This document shows positions 37,001-49,000 of a DNA stretch of 64,000 bases, piece by piece. Under the pieces are notes generated by a model. It did not search any database. It saw only the letters and a program-made list of their open reading frames with translations, and was not told the origin of the DNA. The number at the start of each line of letters is the position of its first letter. Position 1 is the stretch's first letter. Where the stretch lies: assembly GCA_032622095.1 (NCBI GenBank), contig CP136065.1:156057577-156121576 (forward strand). The letters run 5' to 3'. A program made the position numbers and the translations under genes. The DNA comes from Siphonodentalium dalli (taxonomy: Eukaryota; Mollusca; Scaphopoda; Gadilida; Siphonodentaliidae).

Positions 37001-40000
37001 TAAAATATATATTTGCCCAATATCTAAAGTTTTATTGTTTATCCTTTCAGGGATTAGAAGAAGGTATAACTCAGATCACAAAGAAAGGACTTGACGACCG
37101 ACAGCTTTTGGTTTGGAATTTCCCCCTTGATATAACATTCAAATCTACAAATCCTTATGGCTGTAAGTGGAATTATCTTTTTGGCTTATATTGCTCAGTT
37201 TCTCATAAAATCATGCTGATGTGCTTCAACAATTTCCTATTCCATATCCTGTTTATAAATGACTCCTACATTGTCATGGATAGCATTGAGTCATTGCCAT
37301 TGAGAGACTAACTTCATTCCTAAAAACTTGAATTTAAAAAACCAGGTATTTTGGTTCTCCTTTGGTTCAAATAATCAAATACTCAATTGAGTCATTTCCA
37401 ATCACAATGTGGAAAATACGTGAGAAATTGGCAACTTTCCAAAAAAAATTATGACATATATTATGACATATTATGGTCTCCACATAGTGTTTATTAGCTC
37501 ATTAGGTGGATCTTTACTCTGGCTATGCCCGTAGAGATCATATTCCACCAGTTCAAGACCTTGGAACTTTTTAATGTTCTGACAGAAACTCTATAATTGA
37601 AAAAATAACTCACATTTATATATGTGATATTTCTAAGTTTATATTCCTGTTCCTTAATTAATGATGCAATTCACAGTCCGTAAACGTCCCAGCTCCAGAT
37701 TGCATAATTTAGGCGACTTTTGTGGGCCAATTTCACTTTATATCACTTATAATCATAAATTTTCCCCCGGTGATCAATAATGATTATTGTGAAATCGGCC
37801 CACAAAGGTACATAAAACATGCAGTCTCAAGCTGGGACTTATACCTACAGTGAAAATCATTATTACAGAAAAGTTTTAACTAAGAAATATATTGCCTACA
37901 TTATTTTTTCATAGTTATAAAGTTCCCTGTCAGAACTTCATAATGTTCCAAAGGTGTGAACTGGTAGAATATGAACTCTACAGGCATATAGCCAGAGTAG
38001 AGATTCATGGCGTGAACTAAGTCTTTATAAATACAACTAATTAATTCCCATACTGTATTAGTTTAATTTATTTGTCTGAACCGTAAGATAAATAAGTTAT
38101 TAGCACCTTGTAGGCTCCTGAGATTAGCCACTGTGATTCACAAAAAGTTGTTTCTGTGTCCTTTCTAAATGGTATATTTTCGATATATTTCTAGGGCCGC
38201 AGCTAGTTATACATGCATATGGCCTTGATTCATTTGGTACAGATGTTATTAGAGGATACGGTGTATGTCATGTTCCGATTGCTCCCGGAAGGTAAGTTGA
38301 ATATTGTTTTTCAATTTATACACAGAACGACACGGTGTGTAAATGGGTTTGTCGATACGGCATGAGTGCTGTTGCGGAAGGATAGAACTAGAGGCGCTTG
38401 TGCCTCGAGTAGCGCCTCGAGTTCTATCCTTCTGCGACAGCACGAGTGCCGTATCGACAAACCCATTTACACATCGTGTCGTTCTGTATTTATTACACGC
38501 TTCGTGTCCTAGAATCCGTGCATTAAAAATACAGGATTAGAAGGTTTATTTAGGCTCATACAGGGCGTGTTTGTCATGTGTGATGATTCTTTTATTTAAA
38601 TAGTTCTAGTTTCATGGTTGAAGCGAACGTCATTTTAAGTCAACGAGATGCTTATGGAATGTACGTTCCATCTGGATTTGTAAATATGGAACAGCAATAA
38701 CACTGTACTTCTACGAACAAGCATGTAATAAACTGGTAAATGGGAACACACATTTCATGTTCCCAACATTTCAAGTTAAGATTTTCAGTTGTTCTACAGT
38801 GTGTCATGTTAGTGGTTATTTCATGTTATGTGTGTGGTTATGTCCTGTGTTATATTGGTATGTATTGGAGACCGGCCTGGATGTTGATGTGAGTGACTTG
38901 TCATTATTCTTGAGAATGTTACCCTGGCATTGATGTCAAATGAAGTGGAAGTCGCCCCTGATATTTCCAATGTTTGACTGATGAAATTCAGTTAAGTGCA
39001 GATACGAGACATTTTGATCTCAAATTCATGATTTTGTTTAGTTTGGATTGCTTTTAATTGTCCCTTGAAATGTTTTTTGGAGACCTATTATAAATAGCAT
39101 GTCCATACATCTGTCCGGATCATAACTTTAATCAGACTTCCAATGTTTTTTGTCTGAAACATACCTCATGTTCGACTTAGAAATCACCATATTTGGGTTA
39201 TCATAATAACAACTTATATGTATATATGTTTGAGAAGGTGCAGGTTGAGTTTGATTACTTTTGTGAAGACGCAGGTACGGTCAGGTTTGAAAAAAGTTTG
39301 ATTCAATGATTTTTTGGCAGAATTTGATTTTTCTGTTTAAAAAAAAAGTCAGCTCCCCAAACATGTCATCTTTTTTCGGGGGACTTGGAGTCACCAACCT
39401 TGTATTAGCTCAACTTTGCAACATAAAGTTTGAACTATTGCCATGGGTTGGCGTCCGTCGTCCACGAGTGTGACCACCTGTCCGTGCATCATCAATTTCC
39501 TTTGGCACACCCTAAAGGCTGCATCCCTCATCCGATCTTCACCAAACTTCATATTTAGCTTCAGGTCTGAATTTCGATGAAAAACATGGCCGCCAGCTGC
39601 CATCTTGGATTTCAAATTTGAATCCATCGGCACACCCTACAGCCTGTATTTATTGCCGGACCATTTTTATACCCCCCGCAACGAAGTTAGGGGGGGTATA
39701 CTGGAATCAGCTAGTCCATCGAGCCGTCCGTCGTCCATCCATGGACACAAATTTGTCCGGAGATTTTCTCAGTTGTTTTTTTATCAATTTCCGTGAAACT
39801 TGGCACAGACATCAACCACTATGGGAACCTGTGCACCTGCGATTATGATGTCTGTCGGACTTTTTTGGTGGAGTTATCCCCCCTTTTCGACTTAGAAATG
39901 TTTTTTCAACATGCATAATTTTGTCCGAGCTTTTATTCCTACAATTTTAGGTCAATGTTTTTTAATCTTCCATCAATGTATCACATTATTATAATCAATG

Positions 40001-43000
40001 AATTTGATAAATGATCAAGGAAATATGAGTTGATACAAAATCGGACTTGGCACTGAAAGGGTTAAATGCAATGTTTTTACTGATATCTTTCAGGGACCAA
40101 TTGTAGGATATTTTTATGTATAGTAGTTCATTTCCCCTAACCCAAATTGACCCTATGACACATTCCCGTATTAGTTCCTGATCCACAGATTAAAGCCTAT
40201 GTCATCTGTTTATCTCGGTAAAACCAATAGGCAGCCCTCAAAATTAGGAAACATGTCCCATGGAAAATTTAATGCTGTAGCATTATGATTCTACATATTG
40301 CCACGGCGTTTCCCATGGCTTTGCTTATTGTGATTTCGAGGACTGCAATGAGGAATGACAAATGAAGATAATTTTATTTATTGGATAACGCTGACTACTT
40401 GTCAACACTGGTGAACCATTTTTCGAAAAAATCATTTTCTTCAGGACAACACACATTGACAGTTATTTCCTTATTTTTAAAGATATCAAAGTTGACATAG
40501 CTAAATGCCATGTGGTTAAAGATGTCCCAATTGATTGCATGTATTATACCATAAAATTCAAAACAAATTCAATATTAATTGATACAAGAGTAACAGGGGT
40601 CTTCAATTCATGTTTATTATTGTATACCTTCCCAGGAAACTACATGTATATTAAACTTGTTATAGGAAGAGATAGATCATCTTTAATTCAATTACGATTC
40701 CTTGACTTTATCTACTTGTAATTCTGTGTTCAGAATTTGGACTTGAATTAGTGACTGATTTACTGAACTAGATCATATACACAGTTGGTTGATCATGGAC
40801 TGATATTTCCCCGCAGTGGCTATAGGGGTCCCATTCCCCAAACACCTAGTGGAAGTCCTGTCATAATCCCAAGTCATATCCCACCAGTTCACAAAACCTG
40901 GGAACTTTTTGAGGATCTCATGCTATCTCATTGAGAATTTTATAACATAGAACAAAATATATATTTATTAGTTAATACCTATTCCTTAATAATTATCATG
41001 TACTTCACAGTTGGTGAAGGTCCCAGCTTGAGATTTCATGATTCAGGCAAATATTTTTGAGCCAATTTTGCTAATTGTAGCTTACAATAATGAAATTTCC
41101 CCAGGTACTCAATTCAATGTTTATCACAAAATTTGCTCACAATATTCACCTAAATCATGCATTCTTGATCTGGGACCTTTAGCTACCTTACTTGATTTAA
41201 TTTGATGCAGTACTATTTTTCACACACTTATCAGTCTGCGAATTTAGAACTGAGTGGAAAATACTATTGAGTTTATTCCAAACCACAGGGAAAATAAAAG
41301 GGTTATGTTAGTAAGATACATACAGTAATGCCCTCAATAATCGACAGCAGAATTATGGGTAACTTTTCAGGATTTAGTCGGAAATATGGCTTGTTGCCAT
41401 TCATCGGAAAGCTCTCGGAAATATGGCTTGTTGCCATTCATCGGAAAGCTCTCGGAGAGAGCTTTCCGATGAATGGCAACAAGCCATATTTCCGACTAAA
41501 TCCTGAAAAGTTACACATAATTCTGCTGTGGTTAACCCTTTGAACACGTAACACCGATATTTATGTGCAAACGAACCATGACTATATCCCGTAACACCGA
41601 TATTTCGGTGCAGCGATGACATGAGTCGGTAGCAAATTTATATATAGTATAATGAGCGTCAGACCCACTGATATATATTTAAATGGCCCCCACATATGTC
41701 AGCGGTGCCCATGGTGCGTATGGAATGGTTGGCCGCTAGTATCGGGTAGAAATTTATGCGCATAGCATATAATCTACAAAAACATATAATATTTTAAGCG
41801 AACTGTGCCGCTATATTTACGGCATATAATATCGTGTTTCCCATTTGTGTACAGAACAGATATAATTTAGACACACAATTTCAGTTTAAATTACCCTAGC
41901 ATATATTAATCAGTGTTCTGCTACATATGGGGAATGGTCGATCGCATATCGTGTTGATTTATTCGCGCATGCGCAGAACATCGCAATGACAAATAAATGG
42001 TTTGTAACGTACTTATTATACACGACATACCCACTAATATATATATTTAAATGGGCCTATTGAAGTCAGCGCTGGCAAAGGTGTGTGTATTGATTGGCTG
42101 CCCGCTAGAAACATGTACGAAAATATGCGCATGCGCGCAGGCTATGATTCATTTTTAAAATGTGTTTGAGTGAAATGTGGTGCTTTATATGACATATGGT
42201 TGCATGTTTTACATGTCAGTAATGTAGACACAATCTAGACAACTTACTTGAACAATGGGGCCATGATATGTTACAGGAAATTACGTTGTTTCTGGTCTCT
42301 GTAATATAAGTCTCTGTTATGCCACATGCAGAAAAACGTCTATCACATATCAAGTTGACTTACTCGCGCATGGTCAGGTATATCTTAAATTTTACATTAG
42401 GATATTGGTTGCATCGATACGGAATTCGCTGATGTATAATAACAACGCTATAAGCTAGAATGTGTTTATCGTGCAAATTTCGGGTAGTTGCCTAGTAACC
42501 ATTTCTAAGGAGAGATAGGGTGGCAAAGTCTCCCGATCTTACAATGATCAGTGGTCCATGCATAGCATAGGTCTCCCTTTTGAACATAACCAGCACCATG
42601 CGACTAGAAACGTACCGTCTAAGGCAAACATACCACTGAATGGTTAGTGAAATGATGTCATTCGATCATTTGTGGTATTTGCTTAGCAACCGTTCCGTTG
42701 CTACCCTTAAATTGGATATTTGGTTCACTATTCAGGTCGGTTATAGCTCAAATTTCACGTTAGGGTATTACCTGCATCAAAAAACGCAATCAGTGGTGTT
42801 GAATTACGACGCTGTAAGCTATATTTACATTTTCCAGTCAATTCCAGGTAGTTGCCTAGCAACCGTTACCAAGGAGTTGACGCGAGGCAAAGTCTCTCGA
42901 TCTTATAATGATCGATGATCCATGGGGGGACAAACCTGTAAAGTTTCAGACCTGTGTCACAATTCGAACACAATCAACACCATGCGACTAGACACTGTCT

Positions 43001-46000
43001 AATTTAAGCGGAAATACCACTGGGAGCCCCGGGTCAGGGTGTAGATCACTGTGGGGCGTCAGGGTTCAAAGGGTTAAGGGGTCGATTACTTAGGGCATTA
43101 CTGTACATTACAGTTAATTTGACTGAATATTCACATGTAAAGTGATTAATCATGGTAAAATCTTTGATGTTGCAATGCTTGAAAACATACACATATTCCA
43201 GGCTCAGTGTACATGAAAGTATGCCTCCATGTCCAAAACACTGGAGTGGCACCGTGATCATTAAATCTAAGTTAATTGTATGTCAACCCAACTCTCCAAC
43301 TTTAAAACACACACGGCCATGCCAATTGCTGATATTGCCTGTCAGCAGCCTGTGTGATTGTGGTTTTACTTCTTTCAATGATGTCCATATTTATTTAAAT
43401 ATTAGAATGTATATGTTTGTCATCAAATACCAAATTTACTGGCTTAGTTTACACTTTCTATAGCCCAAACAAACTATGATAGAACAAATGGGCTAATCAG
43501 ATCTTTTGAAACGTAGGTGACTGACATGACATCTGATTGTGATTCCATTGGTCTGTGCCAGCTTCAAATACCCGGTATAGATAGAGTGATCCTTCTTCAA
43601 TTATGTGCCAGCACCAAGTCAAATAGTAGCTGTACTCACCAGGCTCTTATTGTAACAGCTTAGTAAAGCCTTATATCTATGCTGTAATTAGTGAATAAGA
43701 CAATAGCTAAATACATGTACTAGTATCTGCAGCATCCGAAAGCTCATATTGTGAAACAAGGAATTGATTAAAATATAGAGGTACATGTACTGTAGCTGCA
43801 TCAATTTGTTAGTTGTCTTATAGCATTTGTTCAGAACATGCCTGAGTTTAGTGCGCCTGTCGTTTGCAGAACGAGATCCCCAGAGGGTGTATTTAGTGAC
43901 GCTATCCTGTATAGTGGGCTAGCATAACCAAATTCACCCTCTGGGGACCTCATTCTGCATGGCCTCATCTGCTATGGGAGACATACATGTTTACTCAGAT
44001 TGAAGTTCCCAAATGGTGAATATTGTGATGTACACCCATTAGGAACCTCGATTATGCAATGTGTCATCTGCCAATTTTGGGTTATAGCTGGTTATAGAGA
44101 AACTAAACTAAAAAGAAATAGAATCTATGTGAAGAGGTGTCTATAGAAATTTGATAATAAATAAACTTTCCAGAGAAGATGAGGCCCAAGCAGAATGAGG
44201 TCCCCAGAGGGTGAATTTAGTGATGCTAGCCACTATGCTGGATATCTGACTAAATTCACCATCTGGGGACCTCATTCTGTAAATGACAGGCACACTAAAC
44301 TCAAGCCTGGTTCGGAGATGGATAAGTTGGGGATTTGTGCATGTGGTCAGGCCTCGAACTATGGTGCCAGTCATTTTCAGAATGAGTTCCCCAGCTCAGG
44401 TGAATTTCATGACACTACCCCTCACAATGGGCTAGCATCACTAAATTCACCCTCTGGGACCTCATTCAGTTTAGGCCTCATCTTCTCTGGAAAATATTTT
44501 GTTATCAAATTAGCAATTTTTTAGTTTCTTTAGAAAATTCTTAGTAAGTTTCTTTTTATGTGTACCCATACCATAGTATGGTACACATCGTGTCGTCATT
44601 CGTATGTCAGGGGATCTGTCTGTCCATAGACATTTGACACATGGTGTGATAACTCAAACATTTTCTATCCAATCCAATTTTGTATATGAGTTTCTCAGCC
44701 CAAAATACTGATCAAGTTCGAATATGGGTTTGATCCAAGTTATATAAATAAATTACAGTAAAGCCATTTTTTTACATTTAGAATTCAAGCATGCTGCGAT
44801 AACTCAAAACATTTTCTATCTGATCGTTTCATGCATACGGCAATAACTAAAACATTTTTTATCTGATCGGAATGCAGTTTTTATATGTGAGTTTCTCAAC
44901 CCAAAATACATATCAAGTTCAAATATGGGTTTGATCCAATATTTTATATGGACTTATAGCCCTTAACTTAAGAAAGAATTTTTTTTAAATGAAAATAACA
45001 ATTTATTCAATGAAATTACTGAGACTCATTTAAACATCTTCTCAGGAATCACCTTGCTGATTAATCTGACATATGGTGTGATGGGCCTTGGACATTAGGT
45101 ATTCAGATTGTTTAATGTGACCGACCTGTCAAAGAGAGTCAGAACTGGTGGCTCACTTTCCAAGTGACCCTCCTACTTACATGTACCTCCATCAAGTTAT
45201 ACATGTATCTCTTTCTTGCTTTGACAACAATATGCATTTTAAGGCAGCTTGTGTTCATTACCTGACCACATGCTATGTCAGATTTGATCTTATCTGACTT
45301 ATTAGATTAAACAAAGTTCCACATAGGGTGGGCGTTTTTGTGTCTATTTAACTGGACCAATGGAGCTCTAGGTCCTTGGCCTTAATACATTGGATTAAAC
45401 AGGGTGGAGATAAGAGATTTAACACCCCCATCCACTGCTCTACAAGAGAAACTATTTCTGCTGTTAAATTCAAGTTTGGTGAATATATAAAAACATGGAC
45501 GCCAGCAGCCATCTTGGATTTTACTCTTCGCATGACTAAATCCTTCCGCACACCCTACAGGCCACATCCCTCATTCGATCATCACCAAACTTTATATGGA
45601 TTTTTGGGGTGACCTCTAGATGGAAGACATCAATTTTTTTCCGAAATTTGTTAAAGCATGGCAGACATCTGTCATCTTGGATTTTACTCTTTCATGACAA
45701 AATCCTTTAGCACACCCTGCCACATTCCTCATCCGATTGTCACTAAACTTTATATGGCATGCCCTACAGGCTACACCCAACATTTTTACCCCAAACATAT
45801 ATACCGGTATGGCTCTTTGGGTTGAACTGGTATTACTTACATTTAAACTTTCTGCATTCATTATCGTTCTTTTGACTGCAAGGTATGACATATCCCCTCT
45901 CCAAGTTAAGCTACAGTGTCATTTGCACTTTGGTTTCATGTTCTGCTTGGTATAATAATTGTTTAACAAACTTTGTATAATTTTCCCGCCGTCCTGACCG

Positions 46001-49000
46001 CAAGCACCTTCCATAGTTTTAAATGGAAATGACTCATTTGAAGCTTTGTATAATATATACATGTATCAATATGTAAATGGGAGAGGGAATACAAAAAACA
46101 TACCTGCATTGAAATTGAAGACCAGAATCTGTTGATTATCCACCAAAACTAAAAATATTTATTTATAATTCGCATACTTTAGCATTGCCATGTCCAAAAT
46201 TTTAATACCTCCTACCCTTAGTTTCATTATATCTTATGTAAATGGGAGAGGGAATATAAAAACATACCTACAGTGAAATTGAAGACCAGAATCTGTTGAT
46301 TTTCCACTAAAAATAAAATGTGTCATTTATAATTCGCAATACTTTAGCATTGCCATGTCCAAAATTTTGATACTCCCTACCCTTAGTTTCATTACATCTT
46401 ATGTAAATGGGAGAGGGAATATAAAAAAAAACATACCTACAGTGAAATTGAAGACCAGAATCTGTTGATTTGCCACCAAAAATAAATGTGTCATTTATAA
46501 TTAGCAATACTTTAGCATTGCCATGTCCAAATTTTTATACTCCCTACCCTTAATTAGTTTCATTACATCTTATGTAAATGGGAGAGGGAATATAAAAAAA
46601 ACATACCTACAGTGAAATTGAAGACCATAATCTGTTGATTTGCCACCAAAAATAAATGTGTCATTTATAATTCGGCAATACTTTATGACTGAACGCCTCT
46701 AAGTCAGAATCACGTCCAAGGGCGCAGACGATACTCTGTGCGCTCCAATTTCGATCGGGAGGGGAGGATAAGCGCGGGGCATTAGTTTAGCATTGCCATG
46801 TCCAAAATGTTGATACCCCCTACCCTTAGTTTCATTACAGCTTATGTAAATGGGAGAGGTAATATAAAAAACATACCTACAGTGAAATTGATGACCAGAA
46901 ACTGTTGATTTTCCACCAAAACTAAAATATTGTGAAGCAAATGTAAGTTTTGAGACTGCAATTTTTTTTTTAATATTGTGATTTATAATTTGCAATACTT
47001 TAGCATTGTTTTTGCCATGTCCAGAATGTTGATGCTCCCTACTCTTAGTTTCATTACATCTTATGTGCGGGGACAAAGAATTTTTCCAGTCTTCCTATTG
47101 ATTCCTTTGTTTTAATGCCTGGAATCCACATAGTTGCCAATTATTCTCCAGATTATCGTACATGTAGATAGGTTTATTTTTTATGTACATTCAACCTGAG
47201 TTTAAATGGGTCCTGTGTCAAATATTGAGGTGATAAATTTCAACCACTTTGAAAACACATTCTAATAAAGCCAATGCAATTTAGGCCAAAGACAATTAAA
47301 GGCACGGGCGGCGTTCGTTGCAGAAATATTCATATCTGTTCAAATCGTCATCAACAGAAGGAATATTAAAATATATATAGTTTTGTTCATATGCCAAACA
47401 TAATCAGCGCGTAAATAGTATATTGTCGTCAAGACGTATGATTGTGTACGTAAACAAGAGTCTGCTCGTGTTACAGAAGTTTTGCTTTTGTTTACAAAAC
47501 ACAGCGCAATTCTATTGGTTAATCACACACAAATGATATAAACGCTCTTTATTATTTCCATATCAGGAAACCAGTAACAAATAACGCTCTTTATGTTTAC
47601 CATATCCGGATCTAAACAAAAGCCAGGTTTTGCAATGTTTTTTGCTTTTGTTTACATAACAAAGGAAAAACATTTGACAATAACATACTGTTTATGCCAT
47701 ATTTATGATTGGTATAAGAACAAGGTCTGTCTATATTTTACTATTATTTCTGTTTATGGCGGTTTTTGATGGAGGTGAATATTTTAACAGCATACCCACC
47801 GCCAACACCACCCGTATCTTTAAATATCTGGTTGGGGTTACAAGACAGAAAAAATAGTTTCCGGATGACATGACATGGGATCTGTTCTGGTGCAGCATTA
47901 AATATCCTCTGCTGGTGCATTCTCTTACATGTATATATGCATAGGGAGCCTTGCAAATATAAGAGAATGCACTGGCTTACAAGGTCAAGGTACATGTATA
48001 TATTGTTAGGCAAATGTATTCTCTTATATATGCGAGAATGCATTGGCACAGGGTTTTTTGCAATTTTCATGAAGCTCCAGTCATGGAAGGCTTAAAATAG
48101 GGTTGGTAGGAAACCCAACCACAATTTTTAGCTCAACTTAACAAAGTTGTCAAGTTTGAGCTATTGCCATAGGTTGACATCCACCCATCTGAATGTCCTT
48201 CCGTCTATCCATGCGTTCATCAACAATTTCCTTTGCCACATCCCTCATCCAATCATCACCAAACTGCATACTTTACTTTGGGGTGACAACTAGATGGTAA
48301 CCTGGTTTCATTGCAAGGTGTGGTAATCACGGTAATCTAAAAATAACAACAACCAGATTAACACTTGAGGCCTGACGATGTTTTCACAGCTGCCAGTAAT
48401 CCGTTGTCAACATGCTTCCAGATTGGAGCAATACAGGTGTTAATTGTTTTATAACACCCTGATACACCCTGATAGTGGAGTATTGTGTGCAATCACAGTT
48501 GACAGTTGTAAATTATCATAAATTATTTGGGACATTTTGCCGATTTTCGTCAGTGAACTTTGGAATTTTCAGGGCGACTTAAACTTCGCCCGACTGCAAA
48601 AATAAGGCGAAGCGGACGGCGCTAGGGCGAAGAAGTCGCCCACGTCGCCCTCTCGGCTGGTCCCTGGACCGTAACCATCATTTTTTCTCTCTCCAAATTT
48701 CATTAAAAAACATGTTCATCTTGTTTCAGGCCCCTTGTCATTTACAAAATGTCATTGATGAAGCGTGATGCTCAAACACCCTCAATCTCATTTATGATTC
48801 TGAATCCAACGGTAGAGTGACATTTCATTGATATTACCATGGCTTCTTCCCTATATTCAAAATCCAAATAGAAGACATGGAAGCCAATGGAAATCCATCC
48901 TGTATGATGAAAGTGAATGCTTTCTTTGTGAGATGTCTAACTCTAACTTTTAAGTTCCGTGACTGGGTTTCCTCAGGTTGTCAGAAACCACAATTCTCAA

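Larger units (their letters stand above)
41536..43073. mobile_element. piggyBac-like non-autonomous element, 1538 bp
   Basis: Starts CCCTTTGAACACGTAACACC and ends as the inverse of CCCTTTGAACCCTGACGCCC, flanked on both sides by TTAA (41532-41535, 43074-43077): the CCC terminus plus TTAA target is the piggyBac hallmark. The empty site is visible in sibling MITEs. The interior holds two imperfect ~370-390-bp duplications (CCCACTGATATATATTTAAA at about 41668 and its relative at 42031; TAGTTGCCTAGYAACC at 42485 and 42849). No transposase. Confidence 0.9.
41324..43101. mobile_element. Tc1/mariner-type palindromic MITE, copy A, split by a piggyBac-like element
   Basis: The left end TACAGTAATGCCCTCAATAA and palindrome arms (AGCAGAATTATGGGTAACTT, GATTTAGTCGGAAATATGGC) run to ATAATTCTGCTGTGGTTAA at 41535. 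After a 1538-bp insertion the right end resumes at 43074 with TTAAGGGGTCGATTACTTAG-GGCATTACTGTA. The left arm carries a 37-bp tandem duplication (about 41369-41443) and has lost part of the sequence between TAATCGA and CAGCAG. TA flanks and CAGTAATGC ends match the other copies at 52895, 54575, 59091 and 60387. Confidence 0.88.

Noticed and set aside
37163-37311. Extension of B9D1 exon 3 to the stop near 37311
   Set aside because: A consensus gtaagt donor at 37163 joins in frame to exon 4 and restores the conserved NPYGW; the extension has no family match.
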